Assembly (NCBI GenBank): GCA_001430745.1
Contig: KQ481946.1
Span: 224,929-257,641 of the forward strand
DNA length: 32,713 bases
Source of the DNA: Auxenochlorella pyrenoidosa
Taxonomy: Eukaryota > Chlorophyta > Trebouxiophyceae > Chlorellales > Chlorellaceae
Reading direction: 5' to 3'
This document shows, in pieces, positions 1 through 12,000 of the stretch; position 1 is the first letter of the stretch; each line of letters starts with the position of its first letter. Below the pieces are notes generated by a model. The model was not told the origin of the DNA. It saw only the letters and a program-made list of their open reading frames with translations, and did no database searches. A program made the position numbers and the translations under genes.

Positions 1-109
1 AGGGTGATGTTGCATGCGCGGCACGCACAGGTGCATCACAGCAGGTTGACTGACAACCCATCTGATACAGCAGGGGGGTAGGGTGAGGAGAGCCCGGCAG
101 GACACATCC

Positions 110-3045
110 TCAGCGCACGCCCAGCGTCCGCCGGGCTCGACGCACCTCGATGCCCGCCAGCGCCGCCAGAGCCAGCAGGCGCGGCGCCCGTGAGCGCAGC
201 AGCAGGAAGGGGAGGGTGTGGAAGTACCTGCGTGGGGGGGGAGCAAGGGAGGGCAGACCGGGCGGGTGGAGAGGCATGACACAGGCACGGGATCGGCGCA
301 GGCAGGCAGCAGGAGCAGCAGCACGGGCCGCAGCTCCTGATGCATGTCCTTAGATCGTCCATCCCAGCGCCCAGCTCACTGGGGTAGGGCCGGGCGTGCC
401 CAGACCTCCACACAAGTATCACAGAAGTACAAACGGAGCACCCACCACCCAGTGCATGGCTGACCCGGGGAACACCGAGAGGAGCAGCAGCCTGGCCCAG
501 CCCGGTTGAGAAGAGTAGCACTGTCCCCAGCTCACCAGGAGTAAAACTGGTAGTGGATGGTGCGCGCGCAGACGATGCCCGCAATGTTGGAGGAGAAGAC
601 CAGGAACAGCACCGACTCCTCAAAGCTGTCGGCGCCGCCGGCGGGCGCCGCGGCTGCCGCCGCCTTGCTGCCGCCAGGCCTGGCGCGGTCGCCGCCGCGG
701 GCCAGCAGGCGGCGCAGCGCGGGCAGCACGCCGCCCTCAGCACGCAGCCTGCAGGGCGGGTGAGGAGAGCAGCTGGTTGAGCGTGTACGCCTGGCTGTCT
801 GGCGCCAATTCTGCCACGGCCTCCCAGGCAAGAAGGTCAATTCGACGGACAGAAGGGCTGGAGCATTTGAACTTCCGAAGCACAGTACAGCCCACAGCGC
901 GTGCGAACATACAACTGCCGCGCGGATGCATGCGCAAAGAGCGCTTGCAGGGCAGGCAGGGGTGTGCCGGGAGCCGGCAGCCGCGCGGCAGCGCACCAGC
1001 TGCGCTGCGCGAGTGACCACAGCAGGCGGAAGTGGAGGAAGAGCAGGGCCAGCGCCAGCTGGCGCGACAGGAAGGCCGGCTCCGGCAGGAACTGCCAGTT
1101 CACGCTCCACTTGTAGGTGAACACCTGGCAGGGGGCGCAGGGACAGGGGAGGAAGCGGCTCAGTGTCGAGAGTTGGCAAAGGCACAGAGGAGAGGCCGAA
1201 GTGGAAGCCGTCCGCAGGCAGGCGGAAAAGAGCGATCGAGGCAACGGCGGAGCAGGCAGCCGCGGGCACTGCAGACAGTTCGCAGCCTCTTTAGCAGGCG
1301 CATGAGCAGGCGTGCGGGCACTTGCGGCGGCAGCGTGCCTGCTGCTGGGGCCCAGCGCCCTGGGGGCCTGCCGGGCCTGGGGGCGCTCACCCGCGAGAAC
1401 TCGAAGGCGCGGGTGAGGTAGGAGCGGGGGTGGGCGGCCAGGAAGGGCAGTCCCAGGCCCAGCTGCAGCAGCACGCCCAGCGCGCTGCCCGCCAGGATGT
1501 GCCTCGGCTGGGCGTGCTGCAGGGGGCAAGGGCGCAGGCAGTGTACATGCTGAGCAAAGCACGCATCTGCGGCTGCAGGGCAGCGCTCCCCGGCCTGTGG
1601 AGCTGTGCAACGTCATCACTGTTGCAAATGAGCATTCACCAATCATGCAATGGCAGTTGGCGCAGGGCAGCGCCGCACCTTGATGAGGACGGCCAGCACG
1701 CCGGGCGCCATGAGTAGCACATTCATCTTGACAGACACCGCCAGGCTGTACAGCACCACAGCGAGCACCCACCGCCGGCCCTGCGCGGTGGAGTGGGGAA
1801 GGTGGTGAGGCTGGGTTGGGAAAGAAGCAGCTGACAGAGAGTTGGGAGGACCAGCTTGGGGCCGGGCATGCGCCCTATGGACCCGCGCTGGCTCCTGTGC
1901 ACCCCAGTCGGCAGTCGAACGGCAATATGCATGTTCGGTGGCGCACAGCCCTCCTGTGCCGCCGCAGCACCGGCGTCCCATCCCTGGCCCTACCTGCAGC
2001 GCCAGCGTGGCAGCGTACGCCGCCAGCATGGCCCAGCAGTCGTTGAAGAGGCGCAGCACGTAGATGGAGTGCAGGCGGCGCGAGCCGCACAGCAAGCCCA
2101 GCGCCCAGGGCGGCAGCACCGCGGCGCGAATGTGCAGCGCCATCACCACCGCCTGGGTGGCGACATACAGGCCGGAAAAGATGTACTGCAGCACAGGGGG
2201 GGGCGGCGGCGGGCCGGCAGGGTTGAAAGAGGGCACAGGAGGGAACATCGCAGGAAGGCTGTCCCACTTCCAGGCGCAGATAGACAGCCAGCGCCTGGAG
2301 AGCAGGAAAGAGGGCCCGCATGATGTCGACCACCTGCCCGCAAGCTGCCAGGGTGGCGGAGTGCCCGACGCCTTGGTGCGCTGCTTGGTGCAGGCGGCAC
2401 GCACCTGGGCCGGCACGATGGCGCCCCCGGTGACCCGCTGCAGCCATGCAAACAGGTAGACAAATCCGGCGGGGTACACCAGGGGCCCGGTGTCGCCCCG
2501 CATCTGTGCGTAGTCACGCTCGCCCTGCAGAGCCGGGGGCAGGGGGGGCAGGGGATCCAGGGCACTGTGACCTCACGTGAGGCATTGGCGGCAGCATGCC
2601 AAGTTGCCTGCAAGCCGCCATGTTTGAGCCCCCTTTCCCTCGCGCCAGAGTCGGCAACACAGCCTGCCCAGCGCACTCACCTTCAGGTAGCCCCCCACCT
2701 CCTGCATGTACGCCACCCAGTCTATCTCCGTGTCTGCGGGGGAGCAGGAGCGGGCGCGTGCGCGTCTGGGGAGCAGGCCCCAGGCCCGTAGGCGGCACGC
2801 GTGCTGCTGTGGACTCGCTCAGCAATGCAGTCAGGTGCAGGCTGGGGCTCACAGGGCACGCGGCGGATGATGACCAGGCACAGCGCCGTCTCCGCCACCA
2901 GCAGCAGGGAGGCCACCGCCAGCTGGGCAATCATGTTGGCGGGGTCGTTCAGCGCGGAGCAGAGCGCCGCCAGCGCGGTGACGGCGCGGTCGAGCGTGCC
3001 TGCCTCCCGCCCGCGCCGGCGGCGGCCGGTCTGGGTGCGGGCCAT
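110..3045 (-). CDS. ALG3: ALG3, dolichyl-P-Man:Man5GlcNAc2-PP-dolichol alpha-1,3-mannosyltransferase
   Basis: ALG3 is a multi-pass ER membrane enzyme. It adds the first lumenal mannose, from dolichyl-phosphate mannose, to the Man5 lipid-linked oligosaccharide used for N-glycosylation. Nine exons join in phase (3045-2853, 2733-2681, 2524-2405, 2185-1994, 1780-1679, 1516-1391, 1124-997, 748-536, 227-110). They give 414 aa; animal ALG3 is about 440 aa. Family landmarks run in order: YTEIDWVAYM (junction of exons 1 and 2), GDTGPLVYPAGFVYLF, YVLRLFNDCWAML, SVKMNVLL, YKWSVNWQFLP, and near the end HYQFYSWYFHTLPFLL. Several of these are rebuilt only across splice sites, which supports the gene model. 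The start is the ATG giving MARTQTGRRRR, just before the first hydrophobic segment; an in-frame ATG at 3114 would add 23 residues. Hydrophobic segments alternate throughout. The stop is TGA at 110-112. All inferred introns are GT-AG. The gene is divergent from the plastid-protein gene at 3366. Identification is very secure; the start is less so. Confidence 0.96.
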
Positions 3046-3365
3046 GCCTGCCGCCGAGGTACAAGTACTGTTTAGTGGTTTGCTGGACAAAGGAAAGCCT
3101 GAGAGCGTGCCCAAAGGTCCAGGGTTGTGAAGTCAGATGAGGAGGCTCGATCGCGTCCGCCGGGGAGCGCGATGGCTCCTGGCAGCAGTGCACTTGTAGC
3201 AGATGCCATGCACAGAGGGTGCAATTCTTCTTGAAGAGAGGCCCAGCATGCCTCAGCATGCCACCCTCCTCCCCACCCTCTGGATGAGGGGCTCAGAGCT
3301 GTCGCATGCCACTGCACCTGTCTGAGCTTGCTTGCTGCGTCACTTGTGAGCCACCAGCATCGCCA
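3046..3365. promoter_or_regulatory. Short divergent intergenic region (putative bidirectional promoter)
   Basis: About 320 bp separate the ALG3 start codon (minus strand) from the start of the plastid-type protein (plus strand). Both promoters and both 5' UTRs must therefore fit here or overlap the genes. I see no TATA box or recognisable operator. An in-frame upstream ATG at 3306 could lengthen the plus-strand protein by 20 residues and would shorten this gap. The promoter role is inferred only from gene orientation. Confidence 0.4.
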
Positions 3366-5457
3366 ATGCAAGCGACAATGCGTCTGAGCCTCGCGCCCAC
3401 AGGGTTGCGCTGCGGCCTGCCTCGGCGGGCGGGCCAGAAGTATCAGCGTGCGCCGATGCTGGTTGTGCGCGCGCAGGGGGCCGAGCAGGGGCCGGCGGTG
3501 GCGGAGCAGCAGCAGGCGGCGGCAGCACCCCCGCCTGCCGAAGCAGCAGCACAGCAGCAGGAGGAGGTGTACGACGAGGCAGCAGTTGCGGTGACGGATG
3601 TGGCTGCTGAGCCCAGCAGCATGGCAGAGGAGCAGCAGGCGTGGCAGGCGGTGCCGCCGCCACCACCCCCGGCAGATCCTCGCGGCAGCGGATTCTCCCT
3701 CGACCTGCAGCACCCGGGCTTTAAGGTGGCAGGTGAGCTGTGCACACAAACTTGCGCCTTGAAAGTGATGTGGCAGCGGAGATAGCCTGCCATGCTGCTG
3801 CCAGCACCAACTATGCCGTGGGGCACACCAGCGACCGGCCCGCAAGTACGCTGCGGCCCACCCCTGGCCATCCCTCATTTGCAGGCATCAGTGCAGCAGT
3901 GTTCCTGGGCGGCACGCTGCTGCTCACGCTGTGGCGCATGTCGCGCGACCCGCAGCGCAAGCGCAGCAAGACCATCAACAAGAACAAGGTGGGGGCCCGG
4001 CGCTGCGGGCGTCGCTCCTGCGCCTGCTGGCGCACATGCACGCGGCCCCTGCTTGCCTCCGCCAAGATGTGCTGGCAGCTGCGCCATCGTCCAGACGCAA
4101 GTGCAAGCTGTGGTGGTTCTGGCAGCACTGGAGCGCCAGCGCAGGGGTGTCAAGCAGCAGACTATGGCAGCCAGGCCCACAGCCTGCCCCAGCCTGCCGG
4201 TCAGCGGGGGTCAGCCCCGGGCTGCCGTGGTCAGCAGGCAGTCCGCCCAGCTCCCTGCCCGGCTGCAGCTGCTCTTGACACGCAGCCCGCCACGCCTGCA
4301 ACGGGCTGCGTTTGCTTGGCGCCTCCCTGGTTGGCGGCGCATTCCAGCATTGCTTTCAGACGATGCTGCGTGCGAGGCCCGCTTCATCCTGACCCTGTGC
4401 TGTCCGCCCCCCCTCCACCTCGACCTCCCCCCGCAGCTGGTGGTGGACACCATCTCCAAGTACCTGCCAGGCAACCGCGCCGGCATGAGCGGCGCATCCT
4501 TTGCGCTGCTCAAGATGCAGACGGGTGCGCTGAAGGGGGGGGGGAGCGCGCGGGAGCGGGGGCGCGCCCGGCTGGCCGGCCACCTGCTAGCCCTGCAAGC
4601 CTGCGTCAATCTCTTGGAGGGTCTCCGCAGATTGCGCGGCCCGCATGGGATGCACCACACCTGTCTCTGCCTTGCAGCCAGGCTCCTGCCCGCTCCAAGC
4701 CTCCTCCCCTGTCCCCCCCCCTCCCCCCCCCCAGGCTTCTCCAACGTGGAGCTGTTCCGCAAGTACCTCTGGTTCCTGCTGCGGGAGCGGCAGTTTGACG
4801 AGGAGGCGCTGGGCGACCTGGTGGCGCTCAAGGCGGCGCTGGCGCTGTCGGACGAGGAGGTGCGCAGGGGCGGGGCGCCCCCGCTGCTGAGCAGGCAACT
4901 GCTGCAATTCACTGCTTACCCCGCCGCTCCGCCCCCGCACCCACCCACATGCACCCACACCCACACCCACACCCACACCCACACAGGTGGCCGAGGCGCT
5001 GGCGGAGCGCGCGGAGCGCGTGTACGAAAAGTACGGCACCGTGATGGTCAACCTGGAGGGCATGTCGCAGGTGGGCTCGCTGCAGCTGAAGTGGCGCCTC
5101 GCTGGCGGCCGCGCCTGGCGACCGCGCCTGGTGTCGTCCTCACCGCTGCGGGCAGCCAGGGCCTTGGGCAGGCCCGCTGGCGCCGCGTCTCCCTGCTGAT
5201 GCTGCCTGGCCACGGGGCCTCCACCCCGCCCGCCCGCCCCACAGGCGGGCATCGAGCGCAAGGCCGCGTCCCGCAACCTGTTCATCAAGCTGCTGTCGCT
5301 CACCGAGGCGCGCGCGCTGCTGTCGGCCGAGGCGGCCGCCAAGGTGGACCTGTCCAAGATCTTTGGCGTCACGCCGCGCGACATCCTCACGCTACGCAGC
5401 GGGTACAGCGCAGAGGCAGAGGGCGGCGAGGGCGAGGGCGAGGAGGCGGAGCAGTGA
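3366..5457 (+). CDS. Probable plastid-targeted, membrane-anchored conserved protein of unknown function
   Basis: Six exons join in phase (3366-3732, 3885-3988, 4437-4524, 4735-4859, 4987-5070, 5245-5457) to give 326 aa. The N-terminus (MQATMRLSLAPTG...) is rich in Arg, Ser and Ala and has no acidic residue for about 35 positions, as expected for a chloroplast transit peptide. A low-complexity Gln/Ala/Pro/Glu segment follows (about residues 40-105). Next come a short motif SLDLQHPGF and one hydrophobic segment at about 120-139 (ISAAVFLGGTLLLTLW), followed by a basic stretch. The soluble C-terminal part looks conserved and helical, with KYLPGNRAGMSGASF, LFRKYLWFLLRERQFDEE, KYGTVMVNLEGM and KIFGVTPRDILTLR. 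It ends in an acidic Glu/Gly tail. I believe related proteins exist across green plants but cannot name the family. All introns are GT-AG. The start at 3366 was preferred over 3306 because it begins the transit-like sequence directly. Plastid location is inferred. Confidence 0.75.
4952..4984 (+). repeat. CCCACA microsatellite forming an intron polypyrimidine tract
   Basis: A run of CCACAC-type units fills the last ~30 nt of intron 4 of the plastid-type gene and ends in the acceptor CACACAG at 4986. It takes the place of the usual C/T-rich tract. It is probably a simple sequence repeat whose length may vary between strains. Confidence 0.8.
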
Positions 5458-6019
5458 GCGCGGGCGCAGCCCTGGCCGCGCCGCCTCTGGTGCTCGGCCC
5501 CGGTGTAATGTGTACAGAGAGCGTCTGGCGAGGTCGTCAATCCGGGCCACGGCACCTGGCACTCGGCGCATGCGCTGCCTGGCGAGTCTGGCCAGCGTGC
5601 GGTCCTGCGGTTTCCCGGTCACATCGCCACGAGGGTCATTTGCCAGCTGCAGACAAAGCGCATGCCGTCAAGCCTTTCACTACCAGAGCCTCTTTGCCTC
5701 TGTGGATGCTCTTGTAGCCTGAATGAGCAGGGTGTTGCAGGGCAGAGTCGGCAGGCGCTGCCGCCCAACCAAAGCAGAGGCATCAGGTGAGCAGCAAGTC
5801 GCTGTGCCTTTGAGCGCATCTACACCACACGCAGATTTTGTTTTCCTCCAGTGGCCTGCGACTGTGGCGCTCTCCCTTAAAAAGGGAGGCGGCCAATTCG
5901 AGCACTCGCCTAGCGCCCACAGTCGAGTTTTAACCGGCGATCGCATATACGCTATCCGATCTGCGTTGATATCGCAACACCGCTGGGCTGTCCGCTACGG
6001 GAGCTCTCTCGCCGGGAGC
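5458..6019 (+). promoter_or_regulatory. Intergenic region: 3' UTR of the upstream gene and upstream region of importin-9
   Basis: The region is 562 bp and has no supported gene. Its left part should be the 3' UTR of the preceding gene (TGTAA at 5504). Its right part should hold the importin-9 promoter and 5' UTR. Two details stand out. A perfect 7-bp inverted repeat (CTCCCTT / AAGGGAG, 3-nt spacer) lies at 5872-5888, and CCAAT lies at 5893-5897, about 125 bp before the ATG. The base composition around 5870-5985 is clearly less GC-rich than the neighbouring coding DNA. Regulatory function is not shown by sequence alone. Confidence 0.35.
5504..5508 (+). terminator. TGTAA polyadenylation signal
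   Basis: TGTAA lies 47 nt after the TGA stop of the upstream gene. TGTAA (UGUAA in RNA) is the established poly(A) signal of chlorophyte algae, normally 10-20 nt before the cleavage site. I found no equally well-placed copy behind the other genes. Confidence 0.6.
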
Positions 6020-9000
6020 ATGTTGTCCTCTCTTGCATCGCCTGAGCACGTGGCGCACCTGCTGCAGCTACTGCAGGCCTCACTTAGCCCAGGTTAGCAT
6101 CCAGAGCAATGCGCCTTTGACCTGGCAGTTGGCGGCGGGTGGCGGCAGGTAGCAGCCGGCTGGCGGCAGTGGCAACGCAGTCGTGTGGCATCTGCTGTCT
6201 CCCATGATGTGTCTGAACGCACACAGGGATGCGCCTTGTGCCCTCCATGAGCAGATGCGGCCACGCGGCAGCAGGGGGAGGCCGCCCTCGAAGCTGCAGC
6301 CGCTGCACCCGGCTTTGGCGCCGCCTTGGTGGCAGTGCTGTTGTCTGGCCCCGGGACGGGGCCAGGCGGCAGCGATGTGCCCTTTGGGCTGCGACAGCTG
6401 GCGGCCACCGTGCTGAAGAAGCTGGTGCGGGAGCACTGGACGGGAGAGTCGCCGCACTACAAGGGCCCACAGGTGGGGGCTGAGGAAAAAGAGGCCATCC
6501 GCGAGGCCCTGCCAACAGGCCTCGGCGACGAGTCGTCCAAAGTGCGCACGGCGGTGGCGATGGCGGTGGCGGCGATCGCGCGCTGGGACTGCCCGCAGCA
6601 GTGGCCGGGGCTCATCCCTGGGCTGGTGCAGGCCATCACAGCCAAGAAGAATGCAAACATGGGTGGGCTGGCGGGCAGGGGGCCTGCGGGGGTGTGCGCT
6701 CAAGCATCGCATGGCTGCATTCCCAGACGCTGCTTTGCTCAGTGGGACCAGCAGCGCCCTATTGATGCAGCTGCTGCCCGGCACGCATGCATTCTGGCAT
6801 GTCGCCGTCTCTGTGTCACACCGCTGTGCACCCGCCATGCCTGGGCCCGGCCGCCCGCTTGCAGTCAACGGCTCGGTGCGCTGCCTGGCCATGTTTGTGG
6901 ACGAGCAGGGCGATGAGCAGGCAAGCCTGGTCCATGCTTGGTGCCTGACTTGCATGCGCGTTGGCACCGCAGCAACCGCGGCGGCAGCACAGCTGTGCTG
7001 CCCCTCAGCTGCAAGCACCGCTCGCTTTCCTGCCGGCACATGGTCCTGCTGCGACACCTGCTGCCCTGACCACGCACCAGGACCTTCAATGCCTGCCGCC
7101 ACTCGTCCAGTGCCCAGGCAGCATGCCCTGTCCTGTTTTCTTCCCGCTGCACCATGGCCATGCAGCGTGTGCTGCTGCCCCAGGAGCTGGCCACCCGGCC
7201 ATCCTGTGCTGACGAGCCCCGCCCGGCCCGCCCTGGCCCCGCCCCCGCAGATCATGGCCATCGCCCCGGCCCTGCTGCCCGAGCTGCTGGCCATCCTGCG
7301 CAGCGACGAGTACGGTGCCCCGCTGCAGCGCAAGGCGCTGGCCATCCTGCACACCATCCTCGAGGTGCTGCAGGTGAGGGGGGCTAGGGGTTAGCGGGGG
7401 TGGGCAGTGCCGGGGGCGCAAGGCCAGCGTTGGGCAATGCGGAAGCTGTGAAACAGCAAAGCCGTGGCGCAAGGTGCACGCTGCAGGCCGGAAGTGTGCC
7501 CGGCAACCCTTGCCTGCTGTCCTGCCCGCTGCCGTCGCAGGAGCTGGCCAGCGGGGCCACGCTGGCAGACGTCAAGGCACTGCTCAACTCCATCCTGCCC
7601 TCGTGGCTCGCCGAGTTTGCGCGCCTGCTGGGCAAGCCGCTGAGTGCCGACGTGAGCGGGCCCTGGGCCGGGACGGTGCGCATGTTTGCGCTGGCAAAGC
7701 CATGCCCAGGCCGCGCTCGGCATGCATGGCTGGCCGGGCTGACGGCGGTTACCTGCCTGTGCGGCACCTGGCGCATGCCCTGATGCACCCCTCCCCTGAC
7801 CCAGCCGCAGGACGCCGAGTCCTGGGGCGTGCACATGGAGTGCCTGCGCTGCATGCTGCTCCTGGTCAGCGGCTTCTCCCGCCTGGCGGCGCCGCACATT
7901 GGCCCGGCGCTGACGGCTGCGTGGCAGGTGGGCCCCCTGGGCTGTGATATAGGACGCTGAGCAGGGACCGGAGCAAACTACTTCTTGGCGGCTGCCAGCA
8001 GCGACTCGGCTGTGTGCCGCTGCGATGAGGAATCCATGCGGGCACAGCGACGCCCCAGCGCCGTTCTGCTGCCGTCTGCCGCCGCCACGCACCCGCTGCT
8101 GCCGCCTCGTCCCCTGCAGATGTACACCACCTCGCTGCCCCTGTACTACGAGCTGGTCATCTCCAGCGACGAGGGAGCCGAGGGGGCACTGGACTCGGGT
8201 GAGCTGGCGCCGCGCCGCCCCCGCCTGCTGCTGCCACGGGCGATGCCTGCGTGCCTGCTGGGGCCGGACAGTGTGCTGTCCTTGCGTGGGCATGCCGATG
8301 GCTGGCCGCAAGCGCTGCGTTCTGGCCTGTCCGCTGCTGTCACGTGGACAACGGGCTCATGAAGTGCCAAGCCTGGTGTTGCCGCCGCTGAGCGCGACCC
8401 GGCGCTGCCGGCTACTTGCTCGTACAACACGTACAACAGTCAGTCAGACGCTGGGAACCTGCCCCCCCCCGGCGGCCGCAGAGGGCGACTGTGTGGACTT
8501 TGACGACCTCATCTCGCAGCTGCTGGAGCTGGTGCTGGCGCTGGTGGGCAACCAGCGGTACCAGGGCATGCTGCGCGCCTCCATGCAGCAGCTGCTGCAC
8601 CTCACGCTGGGCTACATGCAGATGACGGCGGCGCAGGTGGGGCGGCCGCGTGCATACTGTGTACACCCATCAGGGCTCCTGCTCAGCGCGCAGCAGCTGC
8701 GGTATGCGATAGGTGTAGCGGGACACAGGGCGGCGGGCCGCAAGGGTCGGCTTCCCAAGGGTTGGGAGTCTGCCCTGTATTTGCTGCTGATGTGGCCATC
8801 GCTGCTGCGCAGCTCCGAGTGCGGCCGCAGACTGCGGCGTGCTGCAGCAGCCCGGAACGGCCTGCGCAGGCGTCAGCCCCCATATGATGTCTCACGACGT
8901 GACCTCATCTGCTCATCCCGCTGCTGTGTGAGCTGCCCGCAGGCGGAGCGGTGGGCGGGCGACCCCAACCAGTATGTGGCAGATGAGGAAGATGACTTCT

Positions 9001-12000
9001 CCACCGTCAGGTAGGGGGCGCCCACCCTGCGGGGGCTTCCGAGGCGGAAAGGCAATGCATGCGACTGCAACCTGCGCATGCCATCGCAGCGGGCAGCCAA
9101 CCCTTGGCGCCGCAGGTCGTCTGCCGTGGCACTCTCTCTCGTGCGCTACTTTGAGGGCACGTGCCTGCCGCCTGGTGCGCTTGATGTGGCGCACGTGCGA
9201 TCGGCAAGCCCCCCTCCGGGCTGCCATCGCCTGCGCCCGCTCAGCGCCTGCTCCCGCTGCCCCCCACACCCCCCACCTCCCCACACACACACACCACACC
9301 ACACCACCCACCCACCCACCACACACACACACACACACACTCACAGGGCCGCGGGCGAGATGCTGCTGGACGAGATGTTTGAGGCGTTTGAGGGCGAGGC
9401 GGCGGGGCCGTTTGCCGCGGCGGTGGGCGCGCGGCTGGCCGAGGCGGCTGCGGCGCGGGCGGCGGGGCGGCAGGACTGGTGGAAGCTGCGCGAGGCGGCG
9501 CTGTTTGCGGTGGGCACGGTCAGCGACCAGATCATCGAGCTTGCAGGTGGGCCGCGGCACCGGGCGGAGGGCGGGTGTGTTACGATCACAGTTCTGTGTG
9601 TGGGTGGTGGTGATGGTGGGGTGGGGGGTGGTGGGGGCAGGAGAAGCGTAGGGCTGGTGCCAAGCACTGGCCACCAGAGTGGCCACAGCCGGGCCTGTCG
9701 GCTGCCCAACACTCGCTACCTCGCACTGGGGACTCGCCAGACGCGGCCCAACTGACCGCCTGCTCGCCGCCCCTGGGCGCGTGCGCAGGCGCCCTTGGCG
9801 CGCGCTTCCCTCTGGATGTGGGCGGCCTCATGGCGGGCATACTGCAGGAGGACTTGGTGCCCTCGGCGCCGCCCTTCCTCATCGGCCGCGCGCTGTGGGT
9901 CACCTCGAGGTGCGACCCAGGCCCCCGCAGGCCCCACCAGGCCCTCCCTCTTTGGAAGCTGCTTGCCGCTGCGGAAGTGCTGGCTTGCCAGCCCTGGTGG
10001 GTCGCCTGAGGTCTGCACGCGCGCATGTGTCTGCGCTGTCTGTCGACGGGCCGTGCGGCGGGCCGCCCTGCCTCCTGCCGCAGGCTGGCCCCCGCCATCC
10101 CGGCCCAGCACCGAGCCGCCTACATGCAGGCAGCTGTGGCGGGCCTGGCTGCGGGCAGCCCGCCGCCCGTGCAGATCGGCGCGTGCCGCGCGCTGGCGCA
10201 GCTCTGCCAGAAGGCGCGGCGGGAGGAGCTGGCGGGCGTGGCGCAGCAGATGTTTGCGGGGCTGTGCCAGCTGCTGCGCAGCTCCTCAGGTGGGCGGCGG
10301 CTGGACGCAGAGTGGGGGTGGGGGCCAGCACTGGCGCGCACCCAGCGCTGCTCCGCTCAGCCTGATTTGGCATCCGCCGCCGCATGCCAGTGGTTTCTGC
10401 AGCGCCCGCGCCTCCTGAGCCCGCTTCCTGGTGTTGCCGTGCGCGATGCACCCCCTGCGTCCTGCCGCTCCTCTTGGCATGTCGTCATCCTGCTTGCCGG
10501 CACGACACGCGCCCTCTTCCCCTGCTGGGTCTGTGTCGCAAGTTCCGTTGCGGTTAGGCAGACTTCAAGCCCCGACATGCAAGCTGCCATGCGGGTGCAG
10601 ATGAGGTGCTTCACCTGGTGCTGGAGACCCTCACCGCCGCCGTCAAGGCGGCCCCCGAGGCGGCAGCCCACTGGGAGCAGCACATCTCAGGTGCGCTGGC
10701 ACGGTGGAAGGTGTGAGTTGTGGTGCACGTACTCGAGGGGAATGTGGGAGGGCGTGTTGGAGCGGGAGCCACCTCTCTGCGCCTTGCATGCCCCCTGCGG
10801 TGCTGGCCAACCCTGCATGCCCGGTGGCCCGGCCTGCCTCGCGCCGTCCTGCAGAGCCCACCCTGCACGCATGGATCAACAACGTGGCGGACCCGCTGCT
10901 CTCTGTGGATGCAAGGGAGCTGCTGGAGGCGCTGGCGGCCGTCCCAGCCTGCCTGCCCAGCCTGCAGGCGCGCTGCAGGGAGGCAGCGCCCGCCTGCGGG
11001 GCGGGGCGCCTACCCTTCTGCCTGCGCTGCCGCACATACCACAATTGCAAGCCGCTGCCCGCTTCAGGACTAGTCAGCGTGCAGGAAGACCATCAGGCAC
11101 CCACTGCGGCTATTGCCCTCGGCCTGGCCCTGCTCTGCAGGCTCGCATGCTGCCCACGCTGTGCGGCATCATAGCGGCCCCCCAGCAGCACTCTTCCATC
11201 CTGGTGGATGGAGCGGTGGAGCTGATCACCGTGGCCCTGGGCCCCTCGCCGCCCGAGGCGGCGCAGCAGATCCACGCAGCCGCCACACCCGCCATGCTGC
11301 AGGTGGGCAGGCAGCATCGCAGCATGGCCGCATGGCTTGATGCGTACAGTGCAGCATGCCTGCCGTGCCTCCACCTCACACCTGCACTTGCACCAGTGCT
11401 CAGCTGCACAACACCATGCCGCGCCTGTCAGGCCCCTGGGCAGCTCACAGTGGCCAAAGCCACAGCCGCGCGCAGCTGCGTACAGTGTAGCACAGCTGCC
11501 AGCCTGCATCGATTTCCAGCATTGTTGTCGCGCTGGCGCTCCCCCCTCCTCTCCCTGCCTTGCAGCTGGTCATGCATCATGACGACGGCGAGGTGCTGCG
11601 CAGCGCCACTGCCTACCTCCGCACCCTGCTGCAGGTGCGGGGCGGTGCCGGGCAGTGCAGGGCAGGGGCAAGGGCGCTTGCCACCCGGGCCGCGCTCGGG
11701 CCATGCAAGACCAGACTCCGTGCCAGAGCAGCTAGGAGGCGGTGCGGGGGTTGGCAAATGGCGTCCCAGCAGGGTGGTACCACCGTTAGTGCCGCCCAGA
11801 CATCGAGCTCCGCACCTCTTCCCAGCCCTGCCTCTTTGCCCGCCCCTCCCCCTCCCCGGCAGGTTGGCGGCCCCGCGGCCCTGGCCTGGCCGGGCCTGCC
11901 GGGCGGCGACTTCCTGCCGGCCCTGCTGCAGGCGGTGCAGCGGCTGCTGCAGCCGGGGCTGGAGGACCGGGCGGCCTCGCTGGCGGGGTCGCTCATACTG

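Noticed and set aside
36..743. Long minus-strand frame through the ALG3 3' region
   Set aside because: It is a shadow across ALG3 introns and out of frame with the conserved C-terminal exons.
3792..5717. A 641-codon plus-strand open frame
   Set aside because: It runs through several introns of the plastid-type gene in mixed frames, is low complexity, and contains none of the conserved blocks in one frame. High GC content makes long spurious open frames common here.
9115..9170. A possible extra importin-9 exon (SSAVALSLVRYFEG) after a good acceptor at 9115
   Set aside because: Joining 9010 directly to 9347 gives TVRAAGEMLLDEM, which matches the importin-9 alignment. The extra segment has no counterpart and no in-phase donor.
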